From Clostridia bacterium (GTDB lineage: Bacteria; Bacillota; Clostridia; Christensenellales; Aristaeellaceae), in the NCBI GenBank assembly GCA_017429695.1, contig JAFROK010000019.1, forward strand, positions 1 through 64,000: a DNA stretch of 64,000 nucleotides. The letters are read 5' to 3'. The position numbers and the translations under genes are program-made. The notes under the pieces are model-generated. The model was not told the origin of the DNA. It did no database searches and saw only the letters and a list, made by a program, of their open reading frames with translations. Below, in pieces: positions 26,419-34,553 of this stretch. Numbering within the stretch: position 1 is the first letter of the stretch; every line of letters begins with the position of its first letter.

Positions 26419-27996
26419 ATGATCGCGTTTGCTGCGCCGCAGTTCGCGTGGATGCTGCTCATCCCGGCGGCGGTGGTTGTGCTGTACCTGCTGCGGCGGA
26501 AATATGTGCCGCGGCAGGTTCCATCTGCCTTTCTCTGGCAGAAGGCGCTGCGGGACCACGCGGCCAACCGGCCGCTGCAGCGGCTGCGGAAAAACCTGCT
26601 GCTGCCTGTGCAGCTGCTGGCGGCGCTGCTGCTGGCCCTGGCACTGATGCAGCCGTATATTCCCGGCGGCGAGGCCGGCCGGACGATCCTGATCTTCGAT
26701 ATTTCAGGCAGCATGCAGGCGACGTCCGGCGGTAAAACACGCCTGGACGAGGCGAAGGCCCGGGCGGAGGAACTGCTGCGGGGCCTGCCGGCCGGCGAGG
26801 AAATCACTGTGCTGGCTGCCGGGGAGGATACCCGGCAGATGACGCTGGGCTCCCGGGACCGGGAGGAAGTGCGGCAGGCCGTGCTGTCCCTGGCATGTGA
26901 AAACGGCGGGGCGGACCTGGAACGCGCGGTTTCGCTGGCGGAGGCCATCCGCAGGGAAGAGGAAGCCGGCGCGCGGATTGTCGTCTTTTCCGACAGCTAT
27001 ATTCCCCGTTCGGCTGTTACGGCCGTGAACAGCGGCGCCGGCGAGGAAAACCGGGCGGTCAGCGCGCTGACGGCGGAAGAGGGACGGGTCTACGCGCGGA
27101 TTGCCAACTATGGCAGCGACTGCACTGTAACGCTGGCCTGCCTCGCGGACGGAAACCTGGCGGAAGCCAAAGAACTGAGCATTCCGGCGGGGGAAACGGC
27201 CGGGGTTACCTTTGCGATTCCCGAAGGAACTGTGCTGGCGGAAGTGGAAATCCGGGAAGCAGACGCGCTGGCGGCGGACAACCGGGCTGCGGCGGCGGTC
27301 ATCCGCCCGGTGCGGCGCACGGTGGCGCTGACGGACGACAGCCTGTTCCTGGAAAGCGCGCTGAAGGTGCGGCAGGATCTGACCGTGGTGCGGACCTCCG
27401 GGGAGAATCCGGAAGGCACGCCGGCGGACCTGTATGTGACCGGCAGCAATCCCGTGGTCTTTACCCGGTATCCCGGGGAAACGGTGTTTTCCTTCGGGGA
27501 AGAGCAGGAAGCCAAAGCATCCCTGGCGGCGGAGAATACGCCCCTGACCGCGGGGCTTACCCTGAAGAATGTCACCCTGCGATCCTTCCGGCCGGTTGCC
27601 GGCGGAAAGGCCATGCTGCGCTGCGGAACGGAAGCTGCCGCGGCGTATACGGATTCGGAAGTGGCTGTCGGGTTCGACCTGCATGATACGAACCTGCCGC
27701 TGAAATATGATTTCCCGGTCATGATCCAGAACATCCTGGACCTGCTGATTCCCCGGCAGGCGTCGGAAGCGCCGGAAACGGAGCCCCTGATGCCCGCCCG
27801 GGAAAGCGATGTGCGCGCTGTGGCGCCGGACGCGGAAGGCCCGGGCAGCGGCGCCCTGCCCCACGGGGGACAGGACCTGACGACCTGGTTCCTGATTGCG
27901 TTCCTTTTCCTGCTGATCGCTGAATTCCTGCTGGCCCGGCAGCCCTGGCTCCGCGCCGGCAAAACCGCGAAGGGAGGGAAACGGCATGCGCGTTGA
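26419..27996 (+). CDS. BatA-like vWA domain membrane protein
   Basis: A 525-residue protein with an N-terminal BatA/aerotolerance region (FAAPQFAWMLLIPAA, then VPSAFLWQKALRD), two helices at about 8-25 and 55-75, a vWA domain with the MIDAS motif DISGS (about residues 93-97), an extracytoplasmic part and a C-terminal helix (about 490-512). vWA proteins of this group are chaperoned by MoxR and face outside. It overlaps the next gene by 11 bases. Confidence 0.9.
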   Translation: MIAFAAPQFAWMLLIPAAVVVLYLLRRKYVPRQVPSAFLWQKALRDHAANRPLQRLRKNLLLPVQLLAALLLALALMQPYIPGGEAGRTILIFDISGSMQATSGGKTRLDEAKARAEELLRGLPAGEEITVLAAGEDTRQMTLGSRDREEVRQAVLSLACENGGADLERAVSLAEAIRREEEAGARIVVFSDSYIPRSAVTAVNSGAGEENRAVSALTAEEGRVYARIANYGSDCTVTLACLADGNLAEAKELSIPAGETAGVTFAIPEGTVLAEVEIREADALAADNRAAAAVIRPVRRTVALTDDSLFLESALKVRQDLTVVRTSGENPEGTPADLYVTGSNPVVFTRYPGETVFSFGEEQEAKASLAAENTPLTAGLTLKNVTLRSFRPVAGGKAMLRCGTEAAAAYTDSEVAVGFDLHDTNLPLKYDFPVMIQNILDLLIPRQASEAPETEPLMPARESDVRAVAPDAEGPGSGALPHGGQDLTTWFLIAFLFLLIAEFLLARQPWLRAGKTAKGGKRHAR

Positions 27997-30646
27997 GTTT
28001 GCATATCCCGCGCGGCTCTGGCTGATTCCCGCCTGCGCCGCCGTGATCTTCGCAATTGCGTGGCTCCAGCGGAGCCGCAGCCGGAAGGAGCGGGTTTCCC
28101 ATATCCTGCGGTATATCCTGATTGTGCTGACGGTGCTGGCCGTCTCCGGCATGAGCCTGATGACCGCGAGCCCGGACAGGGCCGCATGGCTGGTGGTGGA
28201 CGTGTCTGCGTCCATGCCGGAAGAGGAGGCCATGGCCCTGGCCCGGCAGGCGATGCAGGCTGCCGGCGACCGGAAAACCGGCGTGATTGTGTTCGGACAG
28301 AACGCGGCGGTGGAGAAATCCCTGAATTCCGGAGCATCGGGCATCGGGGATGTCCACAGCATCATCCGCCGGGACGGCAGCGACCTGGCGGAAGCGCTGG
28401 ACCTGGCGGCTGCACTGCTGCCGGAGAGCATGAACGGCGGTATCGCCGTCATCAGCGACGGAAAGGTAACCGGCGCGGAGGAATGGCTGAAGACCGGCCG
28501 GAAGATTCCGGTCAATACCCTCCAGATGGAACAGGAATCCGGCGCAGACGCGCAGGTAACGGACGTTTCCGTGCCCGCGAATCTTTATACCGGACAGAAG
28601 TATAAAACCCAGGTGACCGTGCATTCCAATACAGCCGGCCGGGCCACGCTGCTGCTGACAGAAGGCAGCGGGGAGGCGGAACCCCATTATGTCACGCTGC
28701 GGAAAGGCGAGAATATCTTTTCCTTTGAGTCGGAAGCAAAAACCGGCGGTGTGGTTGCCTGTGAAGCCAGGATCATCCTGCCCGGGGACACGGTCGGCGC
28801 GAATGATACCGGCGGCGCCTATGCCACGGTGGCCGGTGAAATCAGCGTACTGATCGTCGAGGGACAGGACGGCGCCGGGAATGAACTGAAAAAGATGCTG
28901 GAAAGCGCGGGCATGCATGTGGATAAAATCCTGCCCGGCGCGCTGGACACGGAAGCCTCGGCGCTCTGGGCATACCATGCGATCGCCCTGGTGAATGTGG
29001 ACGCGGACGCGCTGGCTGAAACGCAGATTGAAGCCCTGGACCGCGCGGTCCGTGACCTGGGATGCGGCCTGGCCGTATTCGGCGGGGACAGCAGCTATGC
29101 TCTGGGCAATTACCGGGGCAGCGCGCTGGAGAAGATCCTGCCGGTGAACATTGACGTCCGGAACCGGATGGACCTGCCGACGACTGCATTGGTGCTGGCC
29201 ATTGACAAATCCGGTTCCATGATGGGGGATACGCGCGGCATCACGCCGATTGAAATGGCCCGGGAGGCGGCCTGCAGCGCGCTGGAAGTCCTGAACGAGC
29301 GCGATACGGCGGGCGTGATTGCCTTTGAGGACAGCGCCAAATGGGTTGTTCCGATGAGCAACGTAACCGACGTGGCCGGCATGCAGGCGAAAATCCGAAC
29401 GATTACCGCCGACGGCGGCACCGCTTTCTATTCGGCCATGATGATGGCTTACAAGGCGCTGAAAAATACCGACGCCCAGTATAAACACCTGATTTTCCTC
29501 AGTGACGGGGAAGCCGGGGATACCGGCTATGTGGAGGTCGCAGAGCAGATGGCCGCGGAGGGCATCACGGTGACCACGGTGGCTGTGGGCACCGGCGCGG
29601 ACCGGAAAACGCTGTCGAAAATTGCGGAAGCCGGCCGGGGCCGGATGTATGTGGCGGGAATGTCCACCGATCTGCCGAAAATCTTTACCCGGGAAACCAT
29701 GCTGATTTCCGGCGCCTATGTTCAGAACCGGACCTTTACGCCGGCGGTAGCGGACCCGTCCATGACGGATTTTGCCGGGTTCCCCGTGCTCACGGGCTAC
29801 CTGGCCACCGCCCAGAAGCCGCTGGCCACTGTATCCCTGTGCAGCGACCGGCAGGATCCGATCCTGGCCTGGTGGCAGTACGGTGCGGGCCGCGTGGCTG
29901 CCTGGACAAGCGATATCCAGGGCGGCTGGAGCGCCTCCTTCCTGAACTGGGACGGGGCGGCGGAATTCTTTGGCGGAATCGTCTCCTTTATCCTGCCGCA
30001 GCATGAAAACGCGGGAGAGGCGGCGCTTTCGGACGGAAAACTGCGTTTTACCGCCAATGCGGACGCAGAGATCCTGGAAAAAGCCGTCCGGGCGGAAGCG
30101 CAGATTTATCCGCCGGGCCGGGAAAACGCGGAACCGTCAGCCGTAACGCTGGAGCAGGTCAGCGCCGATACATTTGAAGGCGCGGCGGATACGGATGAGG
30201 CCGGCGCCTACGCCATGAAGATCATGCTGTATGACCGGGAGGGGAACGAACTGCTGGCGGCGGACTGCGGCGCGGCGGTGCCCTGGACCCGGGAATACGA
30301 CCTGCGGAATACGGAGGACGGCATCCTGCAAAAACTCAGCAGCGAAACCGGCGGCCGGGCGGTCGAAAGTCCGGAAGCCCTGACGGATTTCCCGGATACC
30401 GCGGCGCGGAAACGCCGGGACCTGACGCCCTGGCTGATGCTCCTCGCCGGGCTGGTATTCCTGTTTGATATCGCCCAGCGGCGGCTGGACCTGCTGAAGG
30501 AAAAAGACAAAAAGAAAGACGCGGCCGGACCGGCTGCGCCGGAGGCCGCGCCGAAGCGCGAAAAGAAAGCGAAAAAGCCGGAGCCGGAACAGCCGCAGGC
30601 GGCGGAAGTGCTCTGGCAGAGTTTGCAGAAGAAGAAACGGCTGTAA
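27986..30646 (+). CDS. vWA domain membrane protein with amidotransferase-like region
   Basis: An 886-residue membrane protein, last in the operon. It starts with two helices, a first vWA-like region (VVDVSASM near 70), a beta region, a class I glutamine-amidotransferase-like fold (about 285-390: VLIVEGQDG, GCGLAVFGGDSSYALG) lacking an obvious catalytic Cys, and a complete second vWA domain with MIDAS DKSGSM and FLSDGEAGD (about 408-590). A C-terminal helix and a Lys/Glu/Ala-rich tail follow. The layout matches the large vWA/GATase proteins that close MoxR operons. Function unknown; envelope maintenance is the usual guess. Confidence 0.88.
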   Translation: MRVEFAYPARLWLIPACAAVIFAIAWLQRSRSRKERVSHILRYILIVLTVLAVSGMSLMTASPDRAAWLVVDVSASMPEEEAMALARQAMQAAGDRKTGVIVFGQNAAVEKSLNSGASGIGDVHSIIRRDGSDLAEALDLAAALLPESMNGGIAVISDGKVTGAEEWLKTGRKIPVNTLQMEQESGADAQVTDVSVPANLYTGQKYKTQVTVHSNTAGRATLLLTEGSGEAEPHYVTLRKGENIFSFESEAKTGGVVACEARIILPGDTVGANDTGGAYATVAGEISVLIVEGQDGAGNELKKMLESAGMHVDKILPGALDTEASALWAYHAIALVNVDADALAETQIEALDRAVRDLGCGLAVFGGDSSYALGNYRGSALEKILPVNIDVRNRMDLPTTALVLAIDKSGSMMGDTRGITPIEMAREAACSALEVLNERDTAGVIAFEDSAKWVVPMSNVTDVAGMQAKIRTITADGGTAFYSAMMMAYKALKNTDAQYKHLIFLSDGEAGDTGYVEVAEQMAAEGITVTTVAVGTGADRKTLSKIAEAGRGRMYVAGMSTDLPKIFTRETMLISGAYVQNRTFTPAVADPSMTDFAGFPVLTGYLATAQKPLATVSLCSDRQDPILAWWQYGAGRVAAWTSDIQGGWSASFLNWDGAAEFFGGIVSFILPQHENAGEAALSDGKLRFTANADAEILEKAVRAEAQIYPPGRENAEPSAVTLEQVSADTFEGAADTDEAGAYAMKIMLYDREGNELLAADCGAAVPWTREYDLRNTEDGILQKLSSETGGRAVESPEALTDFPDTAARKRRDLTPWLMLLAGLVFLFDIAQRRLDLLKEKDKKKDAAGPAAPEAAPKREKKAKKPEPEQPQAAEVLWQSLQKKKRL

Positions 30647-30652
30647 AAAACC

Positions 30653-30955
30653 TTATACTTCGTAGTCGAAACAGCTGCGGACTTTGGTATAGGGGCGGAC
30701 CTTGCCAGTGGCGACGGCAACGTGGGCCGGGTGGCCGGAATAGCCCTTCAGCGCCTGCTCATTTTCAAACAATGAGTCGAGCATCAGGTCCGCGTTGGAG
30801 CTTTCGAGCCCGGCGGTATGTACCCGGATTTCCTTAAGTCCCGGAATCTGCCCCTTCAGGCCCTCCAGGCCCTCTTTGATGCCCTTTTTGATGGTTTCCT
30901 TCTCCGCGCCGGAGTATTCCTCCTTCAGCGTCCATACGATAATGTGCCTGACCAT
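30653..30955 (-). CDS. Dabb family (stress-responsive alpha-beta barrel) protein
   Basis: A 100-residue ferredoxin-like Dabb protein: MVRHIIVWTLKEEY at the start, GLKEIRVHTAGLES, and the conserved HPAHVAV helix region, then a C-terminal strand with SCFDYEV. These small proteins dimerise into a beta barrel; no enzymatic role is certain. GGAGG 8 bases upstream selects the start at 30955 over the in-frame ATG at 30970. It converges on the vWA operon with a gap of 6 bases. Confidence 0.88.
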   Translation of the reverse strand: MVRHIIVWTLKEEYSGAEKETIKKGIKEGLEGLKGQIPGLKEIRVHTAGLESSNADLMLDSLFENEQALKGYSGHPAHVAVATGKVRPYTKVRSCFDYEV

Positions 30956-30983
30956 GGTGATATCCTCCATTCTTATAATAGAT

Positions 30984-32309
30984 TTACAGAAACGATTTCC
31001 GGCAGGCGATAAAGATCCCGCCGGCCAGCAGCGCGCTCAGGAAATCTGCCGCACACTGGGAGGCCAGGATGCCGTCATATCCGAAAAGGGCGGCCGCAAC
31101 CAGCAGCACCGCGGCAAAGATGACGCCCTGGCGGCTGAGAGAAAGCGCCAGCGCGGGCGCGGCTTTGCCGGCCGCCTAGAACAGGCAGGTCATGAGCATC
31201 ACAATGCCAGCGAAAACGCTGCCGGCCACATGCCAGCGCAGCATCGGCACGCCCAGGGTGACCAGTGCGTCGTCCGGCGTGATTACCCGCAGAAGCGGTT
31301 CCGCTGCCAGGGCGACGATCAGCGTCATGGCCAGGGACAGCGCGCTCAGGAATATCAGGCAGAACCGGAGCAGGCGGCGGATTTTTTCCCGCTCGCCGGC
31401 GCCGGTCAGGTAGCCGAACAGCGGAATGCCGCCGAAGGAGAAGCCGACCAGGATCATCTGCACGATCATGGTGACCTTGGTGACAATGCCCATGGCGGCG
31501 ATCGCGTTGTCATAGCTCTTCAGCTGCTGGTTGACCAGGATTGTGCACAGGCTGGTGGCAATGTTGGTGATGGCGGCGGTGATGCCGACAGCCAGCACGC
31601 TCCGCAGAAACGCGCCGGGAATGCGGAAAACGGGTTTCACCGAAAGCACCGCGCTCTTTTTCAGGACGATGACCAGCAGGAAGATGTCGCTGCAGGCGTA
31701 GCCGATCACCGTGGCCAAGGCCGCGCCGGCGGAACCCATGCCCGGAATCAGCAGCGGGTCCAGGATGATGTTGACCACTGCGCCGATGACGGTGCCAACC
31801 ATGGATAACCCGGCCATCCCTTCGCACCGCAGCAGGTTCATATGGATAAAATTCACCACAATCAGCGGCGCGCCGATCAGCAGCACGGTTCCGTAATCCC
31901 GGGCATGGGGAAGCGAATTCGTGTCAGACCCCAACAGGGAAAGGAACGGCTCCCGGAACAGAAGCAGGATACCACCGATCACCGCGCCGGTAATCAGCGC
32001 AATCCAGAAGCAGAAGGCACTCAGGCGGCCGGCTTCCTCCCGGCGCTGCTGGCCGAGCAGGCGGGAGAGCATGGAGCTGCCGCCCTGGCCGAAGATGTTG
32101 CCGAAGGCCATCAGGATCATAAAGATCGGCGCGCAGACGGATACGCCGGCAATCAGGTCGGAATTGCCGGTCTGGGCAATAAAGTAAGTATCCGCCAGGT
32201 TGTAGACGATAGTGACAATGGAACCGAGTACCACCGGCAGGGAAAGATGGAAGTAATTCGATATCAGGTTTTCCCCGCCGAGCCGGTTTTCTTTCCGTGC
32301 CTCTTCCAT
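30984..32309 (-). pseudogene. MATE family efflux transporter interrupted by an in-frame amber codon
   Basis: A MATE multidrug/sodium antiporter: LISNYFHLSLPVVLGSIV, FGQGGSSMLSRLLGQ and about 10 helices are read without interruption for 377 residues, ending at TAG (31176-31178). The same frame then continues for 63 more codons to TAA at 30984 and gives the expected MATE C-terminus (AAGKAAPALALSLSRQGVIF and a last helix). Together these make a normal 441-residue MATE protein. The position of the TAG is a conserved Gln in the family (CAG to TAG, one base). The truncated product would lack the last two helices. It may be a recent nonsense mutation, a sequencing error or a suppressed codon. Other genes use TAG as stop, so general recoding is not supported. 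Confidence 0.85.
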
Positions 32310-32362
32310 GAAAAGCAGGAGTCCTTTCTCCGGGATCGAAATTTAACATCAGACCTGAAAGG

Positions 32363-32392
32363 ATTATACCATGATTTCCCGGCGCTGTTCAA
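32363..32392 (-). promoter_or_regulatory. Promoter of the MATE gene
   Basis: On the minus strand TTGAAC (32392-32387), 18-base spacer, TATAAT (32368-32363), ending 53 bases before the start. Confidence 0.6.
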
Positions 32393-32467
32393 CGGAACTT
32401 TTCCGGCGGCCGGACGTCTGACAGAGTGAACGGAAACCTGACCACACCCCTGAAGGAGGCAATCGGA

Positions 32468-33334
32468 ATGAAAATGCTGAAACAACTGACGGCCATGCTC
32501 CTGGTCATCGCGCTGGCGGCTGGATGCGCCGCCGCCGCAGCCGCGGCGAAGGACAAGGAACCGGAAATCATCCTTTATACCGTATACCAGAACCTGTTTC
32601 CAGACGGGCTGCGCCTGCAGGCCGGCGTCATGGACGACCGGGGCGGCCTCTGGACGCTGGATACCGTGGTGCCGGATTACGACGGATCCGTGGGCATGGA
32701 CGAATACCTCTCCGTCCTGCTGAAGGAAGGAAAGTTGACCGCGGCCGGAAAGATCGACCGGGACACGTTCGATGTGAAAAGCCTGATCATCAGCGCGGAG
32801 GATCAGGGCAATGAGACCGAGGCGGTCTGCGAAGGTGCCGGCTGTGAAAGCAGTTATGCCATTGAACGGGACTGGGAAGGGAATGTGCGGAAGGTGCTGC
32901 TGGGCGTCAGCGGGGACAGCAGGTTCGAAAATACCGATCCGGATGCTCAGGCGCTTTACCTGCTTCTGCGGGAAACCTTCCCGGAAGTGGAAAATTACGC
33001 CTGGAGCGATATGGGACCCCGGGGATTCAGCCCGGTATCGATCATCGATTTCTGCGGATGGCAGGATATCGACTTTAACGGCCTGGCCATCTCATGCGCG
33101 GATATAGACTGCGAGGCCGGGCTGATCCCGGTGGAGCTGAATGACGCGGACCGGGAAAGGGTCCTGAAGCTGGTCACCACCGGCAACGTAACCGGCAAGG
33201 CCAACGCCACCATGATCAGCGGCGGAATGACGGAATACTGGTTTGAGGATGAAAACGGCAAATACATCTGCGGCATCCAGCTGTATGACGGCCTGATGAT
33301 CATGGACGACGGCATGTGGTATGTCGCGGATTAG
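32468..33334 (+). CDS. Putative lipoprotein of unknown function
   Basis: A 288-residue secreted protein with a lipoprotein-type signal (LVIALAAGC, Cys near residue 19, followed by a run of Ala). The mature part is acidic with pairs of Cys (CEGAGCESS) and ends in a beta-rich domain. I recognise no family. GGAGG 8 bases before ATG 32468 sets the start. It ends in TAG at heptad array G and is followed by a terminator, so it looks monocistronic. Confidence 0.75.
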   Translation: MKMLKQLTAMLLVIALAAGCAAAAAAAKDKEPEIILYTVYQNLFPDGLRLQAGVMDDRGGLWTLDTVVPDYDGSVGMDEYLSVLLKEGKLTAAGKIDRDTFDVKSLIISAEDQGNETEAVCEGAGCESSYAIERDWEGNVRKVLLGVSGDSRFENTDPDAQALYLLLRETFPEVENYAWSDMGPRGFSPVSIIDFCGWQDIDFNGLAISCADIDCEAGLIPVELNDADRERVLKLVTTGNVTGKANATMISGGMTEYWFEDENGKYICGIQLYDGLMIMDDGMWYVAD

Positions 33335-33360
33335 TTTTCAGTTTTCAGTTAATAGTTGAA
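33333..33360. repeat. Heptad repeat array G (4 units)
   Basis: AGTTTTC, AGTTTTC, AGTTAAT, AGTTGAA from the AG of the TAG stop, ending 10 bases before the terminator stem. Confidence 0.8.
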
Positions 33361-33369
33361 GTGGATTAT

Positions 33370-33397
33370 GGAGACCGGATTCCGGGTCTCCTTTTTT
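33370..33397 (+). terminator. Intrinsic terminator of the lipoprotein gene
   Basis: Stem GGAGACC/GGTCTCC (33370-33376, 33385-33391) with further pairing inside the loop, then TTTTTT. Confidence 0.88.
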
Positions 33398-33461
33398 ACA
33401 CAAAGCAAACTATTCGCAATATTGATGCGATGTTCGCCAAATGAGATGTCAGGCTTCAAAT

Positions 33462-33490
33462 TTGAAAAACAGGAGGATGTGTGGTAAAGT
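33462..33490 (+). promoter_or_regulatory. Probable promoter of the DUF4230 gene cluster
   Basis: TTGAAA (33462-33467), 17-base spacer, TAAAGT (33485-33490) preceded by TG-G. It lies inside the open frame upstream of GTG 33543, which supports the later start. Confidence 0.55.
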
Positions 33491-33542
33491 AATATCTGAT
33501 TTTTTCCGCGGAAACCGGAACCTGAGAGGAGGCGGAAACAAC

Positions 33543-34298
33543 GTGGGAAGAAGACGTGAAGTGCAGCAGCAGGCCGGATATTACCAGCCGCCGGTTCAGC
33601 CGGCAGGCGCTCCCGTATATTATTATCCGAATCAGGCGCCGGGTATGGTCAACCCCGCCGCGTATGCCGCGGAGGCGGAACAGCGGGCCCGGGAATACTG
33701 GGAACTGAGCCGCAGCAGGCTCCGGACGCTGAAAATCATCGGCATCCTGCTGATTGCGGCCGTTGCGCTGACGGTGCTGTTTGCCCTGGGCGTGATCAGG
33801 CCGGCCCGGTTCGGGGATGGGGCGGTTGTTACCGAATTTAAACTGAAGGATATCGGGGAGCTGGCCACGGAAGCCGCCTCGCTGAGCATTGTCCAGCCGG
33901 TGGAGGTATCCCGGAAGGTCGGGGTGGAACTGCCAGGAAGCAAATCCCGGTACGACCTGACCTTTGCGCTGGTCGTCAAGGCCGGGCTGGATTTTGACCA
34001 AGTGGTCCTGCAGGTGGACGGAAGCAAACATGAAATCAGGGTCAGGATGCCCGACGTCCGCATTCTCAGCTCGGAGGCGTACCTGTCCGCCCGGACCGGC
34101 GGTGAAAACCCCTTTTCCCAGCTGACGCCGGAAGAGATCGAGGAAGCCCGGAAGAAGGTCATCGAAAAGGCGGAAACCGTTGCCTATGAGCGGGGCACGC
34201 TGATTGCGGCCCGGGAAAACGCGGAGAAGCTGATCAGCGGGCTGCTGGCCGGCGGCTATGACCTGAACGATTACCAAATTACCTATGAGTGGCCGTAA
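33543..34298 (+). CDS. DUF4230 family membrane-anchored protein
   Basis: A 251-residue protein with a Gln/Pro/Tyr-rich cytoplasmic N-terminus, one membrane helix (about 62-84: TLKIIGILLIAAVALTVLFAL) and an extracytoplasmic DUF4230 domain in which FKLKDIGELATEAASL and the later strand-helix pattern are recognisable. Function unknown. AGGAGG (33527-33532) 10 bases upstream points to GTG 33543 as start. It opens a cluster of four membrane proteins (to 36888). Confidence 0.78.
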   Translation: MGRRREVQQQAGYYQPPVQPAGAPVYYYPNQAPGMVNPAAYAAEAEQRAREYWELSRSRLRTLKIIGILLIAAVALTVLFALGVIRPARFGDGAVVTEFKLKDIGELATEAASLSIVQPVEVSRKVGVELPGSKSRYDLTFALVVKAGLDFDQVVLQVDGSKHEIRVRMPDVRILSSEAYLSARTGGENPFSQLTPEEIEEARKKVIEKAETVAYERGTLIAARENAEKLISGLLAGGYDLNDYQITYEWP

Positions 34299-34319
34299 GG
34301 GCTGAAAGGAATCAGGCCT

Positions 34320-34529
34320 ATGAAGAAAAACAGGTATCAGGATCCGTATACCGGCGCGGCAGGCCCGGACAGCCGGCCGCCCTGGATGATTCCGCCCAAA
34401 CGGCGGCAGATGCCCAAACCGGTACGCCGGCTGCTGACGGTGTTCGGCATCATCGCCCTGATCGTCCTGGGCATTTACATCTACATGCTGTTCAATCCGT
34501 CCGTGGGGCGGAATGTGATTTACAAATAA
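34320..34529 (+). CDS. Small single-pass membrane protein
   Basis: A 69-residue protein: polar, Pro-rich N-terminus, one strong membrane helix (about 41-60) and a short tail. GAAAGGA lies just upstream of the ATG. It sits 21 bases after the DUF4230 gene and 24 before the zinc-ribbon gene, in the same direction. No family recognised. Confidence 0.7.
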   Translation: MKKNRYQDPYTGAAGPDSRPPWMIPPKRRQMPKPVRRLLTVFGIIALIVLGIYIYMLFNPSVGRNVIYK

Positions 34530-34553
34530 CGCGGAGAAGGGAGGCGTTTTCCC

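Noticed and set aside
31176-31178. TAG read as a sense codon throughout the genome
   Set aside because: Several intact genes end in TAG at the expected length (hflX, deoB, moxR, the glycerophosphodiesterase), so general recoding does not fit.
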